A stretch of DNA of 64,000 bases from an uncultured Clostridium sp. (lineage in GTDB: Bacteria > Bacillota > Clostridia > Lachnospirales > Lachnospiraceae). The stretch covers positions 1 to 64,000 of the forward strand of contig CAMNRM010000011.1 of NCBI GenBank assembly GCA_946553025.1, read 5' to 3'. Under the pieces are notes generated by a model that was not told the origin of the DNA, searched no databases, and saw nothing but the letters and a program-made list of their open reading frames with translations. A program made the position numbers and the translations under genes. The number at the start of each line of letters is the position of its first letter. Position 1 is the stretch's first letter. Below, piece after piece: positions 26,342-36,699 of this stretch.

Positions 26342-28327
26342 ATGGAACAGAAAATGAATGGTAGAAGTTGGATGAAGCGGTTATTGGCGGTGATGACAGC
26401 CGCAGTGATGTTTTGCCTGCTTCCGGGGGCAGGTCTGGCGGTAAGGGCAGATTATGAAAATGTGCTGGATGGCCGGTATTATCAGAATGAATATCTGGTG
26501 ATTCGAAAAGACCCGACAGGTAAAGTGGGAAAGACGATGAATATTCCGATAATTATCCGTGCACCTCATGATTTGGATGAGGTCTGGGTAGGGCTTTCCT
26601 CGAAGGTGAATTCTTTTATGGAACTGCCGGAAGACGGGGGGAATACTGCGGGCCTTCAAAACGGCTATCCGTTTGAAATTAATGAATCGACGTTTGAACC
26701 CCGAAAGCTTGGCAGGATAAGCGAGGGAAATACCAAGAGCATTACCTTAACGGCCCGGGTGCGGCGGGATATGAAAGAAGGTTATTACTGTATTCCCATT
26801 GCCGTTTATCCGAATGGCAAGGACGGCTATGAAGAAACGGACTATATGAATATCTGGATTGGTGCACAGAACTCTTCCGATACGGAAACCAGTGAAGACG
26901 AAACCACCGAGGATGTGATGTTTGCCCTGGGAGAAGAGCAGAATACACCTTACGGCGTTTATCCGAATGTTATGGAATTCGGTGTAAATATCCGGAACAA
27001 AAGCAAAATCCCCGCATATGATGTGACCGTCAGCATGGTTGTGGGGAAGAGCGACGAGGAGTTCCCTTTTATGATTACCGATGGGAATTACGACCGTCAT
27101 TTTGAAGTGATTGAACCGGGGGAAACGGTGACGGCACCCTATGCCATGATGATCCGGAAGGAAAGCTACACCGGGTTTTATCCGATTAAATATACGATAT
27201 CCTACCGTGAGAGCATTGACGGAAAGAAAAAAGTTGCCGAGGGACCGGGGGCAGTGATTCATGCGGAAACCGGGGAAACCCAGAGCACCGATACCACGGT
27301 GAAGAAAAAGGAATATGAATTTTATGTACATATCACCAGTAAGGAAAAGGAAGAGGACGATAACCTGGGCGAATTTAACGAGAACGACCGCACCAAGGCG
27401 AGAATTATCGTGGACAGCTTCCGCACCGAGCCGGAAAAGATTATGGCAGGGGATGAATTTACCCTGATTTTAAATATGAAAAACGCCTCGACGTCGGTAA
27501 CTGCCAGCAACATTCTTTTTACCATGGAACCGGAGAAGGTGGAGAATGCTTCGGTCTTTTCCACGGAGTCGGGTTCATCCTCCATGGTGGTTAATTCCTT
27601 AGGGGCGGGGGCTTCGACGGAATTAAAGATGAAGTTTCTGGCAAAGCCGGGCATTGACCAGCGATCCTATACGATGACGATTAAGGAAAAGTATGACAGC
27701 CCGGAATTTAAAAACGCCGAGGAAACTGTAACTATCGATATCCCCGTCTACCAGAAGGCAAGATTCAGCACCAGTACCTTTGAGGTGATGCCGGATTCGA
27801 TTGAGGTGGACGGCGAGTCGAATATTATGTTCGGTGTCAATAATACGGGGCGGATTCAGCTTTACAATGTCAACGTCCGCTTCGAGGCCGATTCCATCCG
27901 CACCACGGAAGCCTATGTGGGCAATATCAAGCCCGGCGAAACCGGGAACGTCGATGTGATGGTTGCCGGGGTGACGCCCACGGAAGACGACGGAAAGATT
28001 AAAGTCATTATTTCCTATGAAGATGAAAACGGCGACGTGACCGAAACGGAAAAGGAACTCACCCTGTTTGTCACGGAGGCGGCAGAAGAGTTTGACCCTT
28101 CGATGTTTGAGGGGATGGAAGGTATGGAAGGCATGGAGGGGATGGAAGCAGGAAGTCCTTCGGGGATTGCCGGATGGCTGTCTGACCCGGAAAAAAGAAA
28201 GCTTCTTATAGCTGCGGGCGTGCCGACCGTTGTCGCTGTGGTGGTCGGGATCATTGTCCTGAAAAAACACTTAAAGAGGAAGAAACAAAAGGCAGAGGAA
28301 GAGGGACTGGACGATGAAGATGCATGA
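26342..28327 (+). CDS. Large surface protein of the ABC exporter, C-terminal membrane anchor
   Basis: 661 residues. A signal peptide (RSWMKRLLAVMTAAVMFCLLPG, ending near AVRA) is followed by about 600 residues of beta-sandwich-like repeats of the COG1361/CARDB kind (AGDEFTLILNMKNASTSVTA; VDGESNIMFGVNNTGRI). A short Gly-Met-Glu repeat lies near 28108-28149, then one membrane helix (AAGVPTVVAVVVGIIVL) and a basic tail. This places the body outside the cell. It probably acts as the periplasm-equivalent arm of the exporter, analogous to MacA but unrelated in sequence. Start uncertain: ATG 26288 or 26354 are alternatives. It overlaps the permease gene by 14 bases. Confidence 0.8.
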   Translation: MEQKMNGRSWMKRLLAVMTAAVMFCLLPGAGLAVRADYENVLDGRYYQNEYLVIRKDPTGKVGKTMNIPIIIRAPHDLDEVWVGLSSKVNSFMELPEDGGNTAGLQNGYPFEINESTFEPRKLGRISEGNTKSITLTARVRRDMKEGYYCIPIAVYPNGKDGYEETDYMNIWIGAQNSSDTETSEDETTEDVMFALGEEQNTPYGVYPNVMEFGVNIRNKSKIPAYDVTVSMVVGKSDEEFPFMITDGNYDRHFEVIEPGETVTAPYAMMIRKESYTGFYPIKYTISYRESIDGKKKVAEGPGAVIHAETGETQSTDTTVKKKEYEFYVHITSKEKEEDDNLGEFNENDRTKARIIVDSFRTEPEKIMAGDEFTLILNMKNASTSVTASNILFTMEPEKVENASVFSTESGSSSMVVNSLGAGASTELKMKFLAKPGIDQRSYTMTIKEKYDSPEFKNAEETVTIDIPVYQKARFSTSTFEVMPDSIEVDGESNIMFGVNNTGRIQLYNVNVRFEADSIRTTEAYVGNIKPGETGNVDVMVAGVTPTEDDGKIKVIISYEDENGDVTETEKELTLFVTEAAEEFDPSMFEGMEGMEGMEGMEAGSPSGIAGWLSDPEKRKLLIAAGVPTVVAVVVGIIVLKKHLKRKKQKAEEEGLDDEDA

Positions 28328-29648
28328 CCTTCTGATCATGAGCATTAATAACCTGCGCAGGCGAAAACTCAGGACGGTTCTGACGGTTCTCGGCGTGGTG
28401 ATCGGCACGGCGTCGATTGTGGTTATGGTTTCTCTGGGAATCGGCTTGAGCGAGAGGACGGTTGAGCAGATTTCTTCTTACGGAAGCCTGACGACGATTG
28501 AGGTTTACTCGGAGTCCCGGTGGAATTATGACAGTTCGGATTCCAAGTCGGAGCCGAACTATATCACCGATGACGTGGTTGAGCAGTTTCGGCACCTTCC
28601 CCATGTGCGCGGTGCCTCCCCGGTGCTCTCGTTTTATGTGCTGATGCGCCAGGGAGCCTATGAGGGGCACACGTCGCTTAAAGGGGTGAGTGAAGAATTT
28701 TTAAAGGAAATCCCCATCGGTGAGGGAGAACTTCCCAGTGCCAAAGATAAGGAACTCCGTCTGGTGGTGGGCAATGCCATGGGCACGCAGTTTTATAATA
28801 CCAAGACCGGGAAGGGCTACTGGGATTCTTCGGACAGCTCTTCGCCGGTGGACTTTATGAATAAGCCCATGTACGTTATTTTTGATATGAATGCTTATTA
28901 TTCTTCGCAGAGCGGGGGAGAGGGTGCGCCCAAATCGCCGAAGAAGTATCTGATTCCCACCGCCGCCATGGTGGAAGGGGGAATCGAGGATTATAACGAC
29001 TATGCCTACGATGTCTATGTGAATATCGATCTGTTAAAAGCCCAGTTAAAGCGGATTTTTAAGAAAAATCCGATTCCCGATCAGCCGACAACCAAGAAAG
29101 GAAAACCTCTGCCCTATTTTGTTTATGATTCTGCCAAGGTTTTCGTGGACGATATGGATAATGTGATGGAAGTGCAGGATTTGATTGCCGATATGGGCTA
29201 TCAGGTGAACAGCCGTATGGACTGGCTGGAGTCATCCAAGGCGCAGCTGCAGATGGTGCAGACCGTCCTTGGGGGAATCGGCGCAGTGTCGCTTTTTGTC
29301 GCGGCAATCGGCATTGCCAATACGATGATGATGTCCATCTATGAGCGGACGAAGGAAATCGGCGTGATGAAGGTTCTGGGATGCGATATGGGAAATATCC
29401 GGGATATGTTTCTTTTGGAATCCGGGTTTATCGGATTTCTGGGAGGGGCGGTCGGAATTTTGCTCAGCTTTGGCATTTCCCTGATTATTAACCGCTTTGC
29501 GGGGGCGGACGGCGACTTATCCCGGATGCCTTTGTGGCTGAATCTGGGGGCGATGGGATTTGCTGTTTTTGTCGGGATGGCGGCAGGATTTCTTCCGGCG
29601 ACCCGGGCGATGAAGCTAAGCCCCTTGGCGGCGATTCGGAATGAGTAG
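28314..29648 (+). CDS. ABC exporter permease, MacB/FtsX family
   Basis: 444 residues. Topology is the MacB pattern: first helix after INNLRRRKLRTVLTVLGVVIGTASI, a large extracellular domain of about 250 residues, then three C-terminal helices beginning LGGIGAVSLFVAAIGIANTMMMSIYERTKEIGVMKVLG, which is the FtsX signature. Works with the ATPase at 25549. The extracellular domain carries an Asp/Ser-rich loop and ends before MDWLESSKAQLQMVQTV, a likely stalk helix. Confidence 0.88.
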   Translation: MKMHDLLIMSINNLRRRKLRTVLTVLGVVIGTASIVVMVSLGIGLSERTVEQISSYGSLTTIEVYSESRWNYDSSDSKSEPNYITDDVVEQFRHLPHVRGASPVLSFYVLMRQGAYEGHTSLKGVSEEFLKEIPIGEGELPSAKDKELRLVVGNAMGTQFYNTKTGKGYWDSSDSSSPVDFMNKPMYVIFDMNAYYSSQSGGEGAPKSPKKYLIPTAAMVEGGIEDYNDYAYDVYVNIDLLKAQLKRIFKKNPIPDQPTTKKGKPLPYFVYDSAKVFVDDMDNVMEVQDLIADMGYQVNSRMDWLESSKAQLQMVQTVLGGIGAVSLFVAAIGIANTMMMSIYERTKEIGVMKVLGCDMGNIRDMFLLESGFIGFLGGAVGILLSFGISLIINRFAGADGDLSRMPLWLNLGAMGFAVFVGMAAGFLPATRAMKLSPLAAIRNE

Positions 29649-29660
29649 GGTGAAAGGTGA

Positions 29661-32624
29661 ATGTTTATGCAGATGAAACAACAGAACAAAACCTGGCAGT
29701 TAAGTTTTTACGCATTTCTTTTCCTTGCTATGGTACTTGTTTTATTTTTCAGCTACACGATACAGAATCAGGCACGTATACAGGAACAGAATAAAGTCTA
29801 TGCAAAGGACTGCGCCAGGCAGACGGCAGACCGCATTGCAGGCAAGTTTGATAATGCCCTTCAGCGCATTCAAAACAGTGCTTATCTGGTCAGCACAGAG
29901 TCAGGTAGCGTACAGGTAGACACGAAGATGCTTAAGACCCTGGAAGCCAATACGACCTTTGATGCCATCCGTTTTACCAATGCCGACGGCATTAACCTTG
30001 CCTCGAATGCAAAAACCAACGACAGTTCGGACAGGAACTATTTTGTTCGTGGGATGCGGGGGGAGAGCGGAGTTGAAACCGTGGCAGAATCTCGGATTAC
30101 CGGGAAGCCCATGATGGTTTTCTTTGCCCCCGTCTATTCGGATGCCGAAATTTCGGGAATGTTTTTAGGACTCTATTTTGCTGAAAATTATCTGCGGGAT
30201 ATGCTGGCCACGGATTATTTCGGAAAACCGGCAGATGTCTTTCTCTGTACAAAGGAGGGCAAAATCATTGCCAGTTCCGATGACAAAGAGGAATATGGAA
30301 CGGATCTTTTAGCTTCCATGCTGCAGTCCGGCATGATCGATGCAGGCACTTATGCATCGGCGAAGAACGTCTTTGCGGAGGGCGGGGAGGCAGCCCTTCT
30401 CTGCAGCAAGGGCAGTAAAATTGACAACATCTGCGTCGTGCATCTGCCGGGCTATGACTATGTGCTTGTGCAGGCATTTCCGCAGAATATCACCCAGGCC
30501 ATGGTCACCCAGGCAAATATGGCAGGCGTGCGTCTGGAAATCTGTCTGCTCGCCCTGTTTGTGATATACATTGCCTTTTTGATTATCCGCGCAAAAACAC
30601 AGAGAAAGAAGCTGGAAGAAGAAAATAAGCTGATCAATGATGTGCTCCGCGGCATTAACATCCTTTTTGCCTCGCGTTATTTTATCGTAGATTTGGAAAA
30701 AGATCATTATTCCTATATGGCCGGAATCGAGCCGTTGAATACCAATGTTCCGATGGAGGGTGTGTACACCGAAGTGGTAAAGGTTCATGCGGCGGATATT
30801 TTGGGAGAAAAGGAAAAAGAAGATTTTTGCCGTTTCTGTGATATTACATCCGTCAGGGAAAACCTTGGCGCGAAAGATTCCATCGTCCATGTCTGCCATG
30901 TTTCCCGGAACGGGAAGGAGGAATGGGAGCATTTGATTGCGGTTTGTTTGGAACGCCGGGGGCAGGTACCCGTCAGGGTGCTTTATGTCCGTCAGAATGT
31001 CACGGATCAGGTAAAGACCCAGCATGAACAGACCCAGGTTTTACAGGATGCTCTGATGCAGGCCCAGCATGCCAACCAGGCCAAGACCACTTTCCTGTCC
31101 AATATGAGCCACGATATCCGCACGCCGATGAATGCGATTATCGGCTTTGCAACCATCGCGGTCAGCCATATGGAGCGCACGGATCAGGTGCGGGACTGCC
31201 TGCATAAAATCCTTTCCTCCAGCAACCACCTTCTGGGCCTGATTAATGATATCCTGGATATGAGCCGTATCGAGAGCGGAAAGCTGCAGATTCACAACCA
31301 GGAGTGCAACATCCCCGAACTGATGCATAACCTGGTCAATATTATTCAGCCCCAGGTAAAGGCCAAGCAGCTGGAAATGTTTATCGATACCTTTGAAGTG
31401 GTCAATGAGGACGTGATTGCCGATCCGCTGAAGTTAAACCAGATCTGTATTAACTTAATGGGCAATGCCGTTAAATATACGCCCGCAGGAGGCGTCGTAT
31501 CCTTCCGCATTACCCAGCACGCGACGTTTAAGCACGGATGGGGCGAGTATGTCTTTATCATTAAAGATAATGGAATCGGAATGTCCAAAGAGTTTGTCAG
31601 GCATATTTTTGAACCCTTTGAGCGCGAATCGACAGCCACAAGAAGCGGCATCCAGGGCGCGGGACTTGGCATGGCGATCACGAAGAGCATTGTCGATATG
31701 ATGGGCGGGGAAATCACCGTGGAAAGCGAGGTGGGCAAGGGCAGTACCTTTACCGTAAAGATTCCTCTTCAGCTCCAGGATATTGAAAAGAGTGCAGAGC
31801 AGATCAGGGAACTGGAAGGACTGCGTGCCCTGGTGGTCGATGATGATTTTAATGTGTGTGACAGTGTGAGCAAGATGTTAAAGAGCATCGGCCTGCGCTC
31901 CGAGTGGACGACTTCCGGGCGGGAGGCCGTCTACCGCGCCAAATCCTCCCTCGACGAGGGCGATCCCTACCATACCTATATTATTGACTGGCAGATGCCC
32001 GAAACCAGCGGGGTAGAAACGGCAAGAAGAATCCGCAGCGTGGCGGGGCAGGATGCGCCCATTATTATTCTTACTGCCTACGACTGGACGGATATCGAGG
32101 AGGAGGCAAAGGAAGCCGGAGTCACCGCCTTCTGTGCAAAACCGCTGTTTATGTCCGATTTAAAGTCAGCGCTTTTGGCGGCAAATAATATCGGCGATCA
32201 CGGGAAAGCCCAGGCAGGGGATTCCTGGACGCAGAAGGATTTTGGCGGAAAGAGAATCCTATTAGTGGAAGATAATGAGATGAACCGGGAGATTGCCGGG
32301 CTAATCTTAGAAGAGGTCGGCTTTGTAATTGAATCCGCCCCGGACGGAACCGATGCCGTAGCCATGCTGGAAAAGTCCGAAGAAGGCTACTATGACGCTG
32401 TGCTGATGGATGTGCAGATGCCGGTGATGAACGGATACGAGGCCACGAAAGCAATCCGTGCCATGCAGAGAAAAGATGTAAAAACCCTCCCCATCATCGC
32501 CATGACAGCAAATGCAATGGAGGAGGATAAGGAAGCGGCACTAAAAAGCGGTATGAATGCCCATGTGGCAAAGCCGCTGGATATTGAACTGCTGATGAGG
32601 GTGCTGCACCAGTTTTTACACTAA
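29661..32624 (+). CDS. Hybrid sensor histidine kinase with two receiver domains
   Basis: 987 residues. Seen in order: first membrane helix (FLAMVLVLFFSYTIQ), an extracellular PDC/Cache-type sensor of ~250 residues (FDAIRFTNADGINLASNAKT; FFAPVYSDAEISGMFLGLYF), second helix (LEICLLALFVIYIAFLII), a PAS-like linker, HisKA with phospho-acceptor His484 in NMSHDIRTPMNAI, HATPase (NLMGNAVKYTP; DNGIGMS; GAGLGMAI), and two receivers with DDD and DWQMPE, then EDNEMNRE and MDVQMPVMNGYEA. No DNA-binding output and no separate regulator next door, so output is by phosphorelay or protein contact. It follows the ABC exporter by 12 bases and precedes purO by 29. ATG 29667 is an alternative start. Confidence 0.9.
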   Translation: MFMQMKQQNKTWQLSFYAFLFLAMVLVLFFSYTIQNQARIQEQNKVYAKDCARQTADRIAGKFDNALQRIQNSAYLVSTESGSVQVDTKMLKTLEANTTFDAIRFTNADGINLASNAKTNDSSDRNYFVRGMRGESGVETVAESRITGKPMMVFFAPVYSDAEISGMFLGLYFAENYLRDMLATDYFGKPADVFLCTKEGKIIASSDDKEEYGTDLLASMLQSGMIDAGTYASAKNVFAEGGEAALLCSKGSKIDNICVVHLPGYDYVLVQAFPQNITQAMVTQANMAGVRLEICLLALFVIYIAFLIIRAKTQRKKLEEENKLINDVLRGINILFASRYFIVDLEKDHYSYMAGIEPLNTNVPMEGVYTEVVKVHAADILGEKEKEDFCRFCDITSVRENLGAKDSIVHVCHVSRNGKEEWEHLIAVCLERRGQVPVRVLYVRQNVTDQVKTQHEQTQVLQDALMQAQHANQAKTTFLSNMSHDIRTPMNAIIGFATIAVSHMERTDQVRDCLHKILSSSNHLLGLINDILDMSRIESGKLQIHNQECNIPELMHNLVNIIQPQVKAKQLEMFIDTFEVVNEDVIADPLKLNQICINLMGNAVKYTPAGGVVSFRITQHATFKHGWGEYVFIIKDNGIGMSKEFVRHIFEPFERESTATRSGIQGAGLGMAITKSIVDMMGGEITVESEVGKGSTFTVKIPLQLQDIEKSAEQIRELEGLRALVVDDDFNVCDSVSKMLKSIGLRSEWTTSGREAVYRAKSSLDEGDPYHTYIIDWQMPETSGVETARRIRSVAGQDAPIIILTAYDWTDIEEEAKEAGVTAFCAKPLFMSDLKSALLAANNIGDHGKAQAGDSWTQKDFGGKRILLVEDNEMNREIAGLILEEVGFVIESAPDGTDAVAMLEKSEEGYYDAVLMDVQMPVMNGYEATKAIRAMQRKDVKTLPIIAMTANAMEEDKEAALKSGMNAHVAKPLDIELLMRVLHQFLH

Positions 32625-32653
32625 GAATTTAACATAAATAAGGAGGATTTTTT

Positions 32654-33367
32654 ATGCAAATGCGTTTATTGACCGAGGAATTAAGACAGAACAGCTATCC
32701 GGGACGGGGAATCGTGATTGGAAGGTCTGCGGATGGGAAGAAGGCAGTGACGGCTTATTTTATTATGGGAAGGAGCGTAAACAGCCGCAACCGGGTGTTT
32801 GTGGAAGAGGGACGGGGAATCCGCACGCAGGCATTTGACCCGTCGAAGCTTACCGATCCCAGCCTGATTATCTATGCGCCGGTTCGCGTACTGGGGAATA
32901 AGACGATTGTCACCAACGGCGACCAGACCGACACCATCTACGAGGGAATGGATAAGCAGATGACCTTCGAGCAGAGCCTTCGCAGCCGTGAATTTGAGCC
33001 GGACGGCCCGAATTTTACCCCAAGGATTTCCGGGATTATGCACATCGAGGACGGAAAGTATAATTATGCGATGTCCATATTAAAGAGCAATGAAGGCAAC
33101 CCCGAAAGCTGCTGCCGCTACACCTACGCCTATGAAGCACCCGCGGTGGGAGAGGGACGGTTTATTCATACCTATATGCAGGACGGGGACCCATTGCCCA
33201 GCTTTGAGGGAGAGCCGAAGCGGGTGAAGATTTCCGGGGATATCGATGAGTTTACGCAGGAGATCTGGGAAAGCTTAAACGAGGACAATAAGGTTTCGCT
33301 GTTTGTCCGCTTTATCGATATCGCAGGCGGGGATGAGGAAACCAGGATTGTGAATAAGAATCAGTAG
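32654..33367 (+). CDS. purO: IMP cyclohydrolase, PurO-like
   Basis: Closes the ring of FAICAR to give IMP, the last step of purine synthesis. 237 residues of the PurO (archaeal-type) family, which replaces the PurH cyclohydrolase domain in many Clostridia. Recognisable stretches are NSYPGRGIVIGRSADGK, AYFIMGRSVNSRNRVF and FTPRISGIM. AAGGAGGATTTTTT precedes the start. The next gene encodes the matching transformylase as a separate protein, which supports the assignment. Confidence 0.88.
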   Translation: MQMRLLTEELRQNSYPGRGIVIGRSADGKKAVTAYFIMGRSVNSRNRVFVEEGRGIRTQAFDPSKLTDPSLIIYAPVRVLGNKTIVTNGDQTDTIYEGMDKQMTFEQSLRSREFEPDGPNFTPRISGIMHIEDGKYNYAMSILKSNEGNPESCCRYTYAYEAPAVGEGRFIHTYMQDGDPLPSFEGEPKRVKISGDIDEFTQEIWESLNEDNKVSLFVRFIDIAGGDEETRIVNKNQ

Positions 33368-33471
33368 GGGTTTATCGAGAAATCAGGATAAAGAACCGGC
33401 AGTGGTTTGCAGAGAAAAACAGATAACAGATGAAACAGAATCAGAATGAATGGAAAACCGGAGGAATAAAG

Positions 33472-34650
33472 ATGAACGAGTTAGAATTAAAATACGGCTG
33501 TAACCCGAATCAGAAACCGTCGAGAATATTTATGAACGAGGGGAAGGATCTTCCGATCACCGTGCTTTGCGGGCGTCCGGGTTATATTAATTTTCTGGAT
33601 GCGTTTAATGGCTGGCAGCTGGTGCGGGAGTTAAAGGCGGCGACCGGGCTTCCTGCGGCGACTTCCTTTAAGCATGTGTCCCCTGCGGGGGCGGCGGTGG
33701 GGCTGCCGTTAGATGATGTCTTGAAAAAGATTTACTGGGTGGATGATATGGGCGACTTATCACCCCTGGCCTGCGCCTATGCACGGGCAAGGGGGGCGGA
33801 TCGGATGTCCTCGTTTGGCGATTTCATTGCCCTGTCGGATGTGTGCGACGTGGATACGGCAAGGATTATCAAGAGGGAGGTTTCCGACGGTGTGATTGCC
33901 CCCGGGTATGATCCGGAAGCACTGGAGATCTTAAAGGCGAAGAAGAACGGGAATTATAACGTGATTGCGATTGACCCGGCGTATGAGCCGGAGCCGATTG
34001 AGCGCAAGAAGGTGTTTGGCATTGTCTTTGAGCAGGGAAGGAATGAACTGGAGATTAACGAGGAGCTTCTTTCCCGGGTGGTGACGGAGAATAAGGAAAT
34101 TCCCCAGGCGGCAAAGATAGATCTGATGATTTCGTTGATTACTTTAAAATATACGCAGTCCAATTCCGTCTGCTTTGTCAAGGGCGGGCAGGCGATTGGG
34201 ATCGGCGCGGGGCAGCAGTCCAGGGTACACTGCACAAGGCTTGCCGGGCAGAAGGCGGATAACTGGTTTCTGCGTCAGGCACCGCAGGTGCTGAATTTAG
34301 AGTTTGTGGACGGCATTAAGCGGGCCGATCGGGACAATGCGATCGATGTCTTTATCGGCGAGGAATATATGGATGTTTTAGCGGACGGCGCATGGGAGAG
34401 AATCTTTAAGGTAAAGCCGGCGGTATTTACCCGTGAGGAAAAGAGGGCATGGCTGGATAAGATGGAAGATGTGGCTCTTGGTTCGGATGCCTTTTTCCCG
34501 TTTGGGGATAATATCGAGCGGGCGTATAAGAGCGGTGTAAAGTACATCGCAGAGCCGGGCGGTTCGGTGAGGGACGACCAGGTGATTGAAACCTGTAATA
34601 AGTATGGAATGGCGATGGCGTTTACGGGGATAAGGCTGTTCCATCATTAA
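33472..34650 (+). CDS. AICAR formyltransferase (stand-alone PurH-type domain)
   Basis: Adds a formyl group to AICAR to give FAICAR, the substrate of the PurO protein encoded upstream. 392 residues. [12 protein letters not shown] at the start, the substrate loop [15 protein letters not shown] and the metal/phosphate region [20 protein letters not shown] are typical of the transformylase; the N-terminal cyclohydrolase domain of normal PurH is absent. GGAGGAATAAAG fixes the start at 33472. The gene sits between purO and a nucleoside phosphorylase. Confidence 0.88.
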   Translation: MNELELKYGCNPNQKPSRIFMNEGKDLPITVLCGRPGYINFLDAFNGWQLVRELKAATGLPAATSFKHVSPAGAAVGLPLDDVLKKIYWVDDMGDLSPLACAYARARGADRMSSFGDFIALSDVCDVDTARIIKREVSDGVIAPGYDPEALEILKAKKNGNYNVIAIDPAYEPEPIERKKVFGIVFEQGRNELEINEELLSRVVTENKEIPQAAKIDLMISLITLKYTQSNSVCFVKGGQAIGIGAGQQSRVHCTRLAGQKADNWFLRQAPQVLNLEFVDGIKRADRDNAIDVFIGEEYMDVLADGAWERIFKVKPAVFTREEKRAWLDKMEDVALGSDAFFPFGDNIERAYKSGVKYIAEPGGSVRDDQVIETCNKYGMAMAFTGIRLFHH

Positions 34651-34732
34651 TCGGCGGCGGCTGGTGTTTTTTATCGGGAAAAAACGGCCGGAAAAAACGA
34701 CCGGAAAAACAATTAGGAAGGAGTGTGGATCT

Positions 34733-35509
34733 ATGGGGTTAGTGTATGCAGAAGGTAATCGGGAGTACCATATCGGGGTTGCGCCCGGGGAGGTGGGGAG
34801 GTATGTGATTCTCCCCGGCGATCCGGGGCGGTGCGAGAAAATTGCGGCGCATTTTGATCAGCCGGTGAAGGTGGCGCAGAACCGGGAATATACGACTTAC
34901 ACGGGGATGCTCTGCGGGGAAAAGGTGAGCGTAATGTCTACGGGCATCGGCGGGCCGTCGGCGTCGATTGGAATGGAGGAATTAATTCACTGCGGCGCAG
35001 ATACCTTTATCCGGGTAGGGACTTCCGGGGGGATGCAAAAGGAGATACTAGGCGGCGATATCGTGATTGCAACCGGGGCGATCCGCTTTGAGGGGACGAG
35101 TAAGGAATATGCGCCAATCGAGTACCCGGCAGTGGCGGATTTTGCGGTTACGGCGGCATTGAAGGAGAGCGCGGAGGCATTGGGGCAGACCTATCATCTG
35201 GGCGTCGTGCAGTGCAAGGATAATTTTTACGGTCAGCATTCCCCCGATTCCATGCCGGTTGCCGATGAATTAAACAGCCGCTGGAAGTCCTGGATTGCGT
35301 GCGGGGCGCTGGCGTCGGAGATGGAATCGGCGGCGCTGTTTATCGTAGCCGGGGTGCGGCGGGTGCGCTGCGGGTCGGTGATGTTAGTTATTGCAAACCA
35401 GACCCGCCGGGAACTGGGCCTGCCGGACGTGCAGGTGCACGATACCGAGGCGGCGATTAAGACGGCGGTGAAGGCGCTGGAATTGTTGATTGCGCGGGAT
35501 AAAAAGTAA
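34733..35509 (+). CDS. Nucleoside phosphorylase, uridine-phosphorylase type
   Basis: Splits nucleosides with phosphate to the base and ribose-1-phosphate. 258 residues. Phosphate site [14 protein letters not shown], the family signature [17 protein letters not shown], and the ribose-site Glu-Met-Glu in [10 protein letters not shown] are visible. These motifs fit uridine phosphorylase best, though a purine-specific member cannot be excluded. The start is set by GGAAGGAG upstream; a GTG 23 codons earlier lacks a site. Placed with purine-synthesis genes, it could feed bases into salvage or degradation. Confidence 0.85.
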   Translation: MGLVYAEGNREYHIGVAPGEVGRYVILPGDPGRCEKIAAHFDQPVKVAQNREYTTYTGMLCGEKVSVMSTGIGGPSASIGMEELIHCGADTFIRVGTSGGMQKEILGGDIVIATGAIRFEGTSKEYAPIEYPAVADFAVTAALKESAEALGQTYHLGVVQCKDNFYGQHSPDSMPVADELNSRWKSWIACGALASEMESAALFIVAGVRRVRCGSVMLVIANQTRRELGLPDVQVHDTEAAIKTAVKALELLIARDKK

Positions 35510-35687
35510 TTCTTAAGATTGATGGTGCAGAGTAAAAGAAAAGGATTCGTCCGGTGGACCGCACAGAAGAAAAGACAATAATTCGTAAAAAAGATTACTG
35601 GAAATTGATAGCAAACCGTAAGAGAAAAGAAATACATTTTCCTTCCGTTTCCTGTATACTGAACATAATCAAGGATGAAAACCGAAT

Positions 35688-35724
35688 GTTGCTGTGAATG
35701 TGTGAACGTGTGAACAGTGACAAC
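35688..35724. repeat. Short palindrome family, copy upstream of the SIMPL gene
   Basis: GTTGCTGT at 35688-35695 faces ACAGTGACAAC at 35714-35724, pairing with a 3-base bulge. The interior GTGTGAACGTGTGAAC carries a direct repeat. It lies in the leader of the next gene; a possible -10 TATACT is at about 35654. Confidence 0.45.
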
Positions 35725-35766
35725 CGAACGAAAAAAAGTACAGGACAGGAAATGGGAGGAATTGTT

Positions 35767-36555
35767 ATGAGAAGGAAAATTTGTACATTCGGCGCAGTGT
35801 GCGCGTTATTATTAACTGCCTGTGGGAAGGGGAATGCCGTGGTGCAGACCTCTTCAGGTGCGGGCCAGCCATCGAATATGGAGCAGGTGCCGGAAGGGAT
35901 GCCTGCAAGACCGGAGAGGGCAGAATCACAGACGATTACCGTCAGCGGGCGGGAAACGGTAAAGACCGTACCGGATATGGCAGAAATTGTCTATGCCGTG
36001 TCCACCCAGGAAAAGGATGCCGCGGCCTGTCAGAAGGCGAATACCGAAAAGGTGAATCAGCTTCTGGCGGCGCTTAAAGCCCTGGGGATAGAGGAGAAGT
36101 CGATCCAGACCTCCGGCTACGATATTTCCCCGCGGTATGACTGGGACAGGAACGGGGAGATTGTCGGCTATGAGGCCACAACCCAGGTGACGGTTTCCGA
36201 TATTTCCCTGGCACAGGTGGGTGAGGTGCTGGAAGAATCCGTGGAATCCGGGGTGAACCAGGTACAGTCGCTGGCATTTTTGGCAAGCGATTATGACAAG
36301 AGCTACCAGGAAGCCTTGAAGATGGCGGTAAACCAGGCACAGGAGAAGGCGCAGGCATTAGCAGACGCAAGCGGATGTACGTTAGGCCGCCCGATCCACA
36401 TCACCGAATACGGCAGCGACCAGAGCACAAGATATGTCAATGTCAACGCCGTGCAGAGCATGAAAAGGGAGGCAGCCGCCGATATGGCGATGTCCGTGAT
36501 GGCAGGAGAGATCGACGTGGAAGCAAGCATCAGCGTGGATTTTGCGATTCAGTGA
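35767..36555 (+). CDS. SIMPL/DUF541 lipoprotein (YggE-like)
   Basis: 262 residues. Lipoprotein signal peptide MRRKICTFGAVCALLLTACG with the lipobox cysteine at residue 19. The SIMPL (BP26/YggE) domain follows: TITVSGRETVKTVPDMAEI, KVNQLLAALKALGIEEKSIQ, then the usual KAQALADASGC and MSVMAGEIDVEASISVDF near the end. Family members form periplasmic rings in Gram-negatives and have an unclear stress role; in this organism it would be anchored outside the membrane. GGGAGGAATTGTT precedes the start. Single-gene unit ending in a terminator. Confidence 0.85.
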   Translation: MRRKICTFGAVCALLLTACGKGNAVVQTSSGAGQPSNMEQVPEGMPARPERAESQTITVSGRETVKTVPDMAEIVYAVSTQEKDAAACQKANTEKVNQLLAALKALGIEEKSIQTSGYDISPRYDWDRNGEIVGYEATTQVTVSDISLAQVGEVLEESVESGVNQVQSLAFLASDYDKSYQEALKMAVNQAQEKAQALADASGCTLGRPIHITEYGSDQSTRYVNVNAVQSMKREAAADMAMSVMAGEIDVEASISVDFAIQ

Positions 36556-36580
36556 TGGGTGGTTTGCCGGGAAGATAAGA

Positions 36581-36634
36581 CGAATGTAAAGAAACGAATG
36601 TAAAAAAACGAATGTAAAAAAACGAATGGATAAA
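36581..36634. repeat. 14-bp tandem repeat
   Basis: About four units of ACGAATGTAAAAAA (first and last diverged) just after the SIMPL gene. No coding sense seen. Confidence 0.6.
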
Positions 36635-36659
36635 AAAGTCTGTTATTTAGGACAAAAAA

Positions 36660-36690
36660 GAGTGGGCGGGAATGAACTCTGCCCACTTTA
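36660..36690. terminator. Terminator between SIMPL and Uma2 genes
   Basis: AGTGGGCGGG pairs with CTGCCCACT across GAATGAACT, flanked by A and T runs on both sides, so it may act for both converging genes. Confidence 0.7.
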
Positions 36691-36699
36691 TCTATTTAT

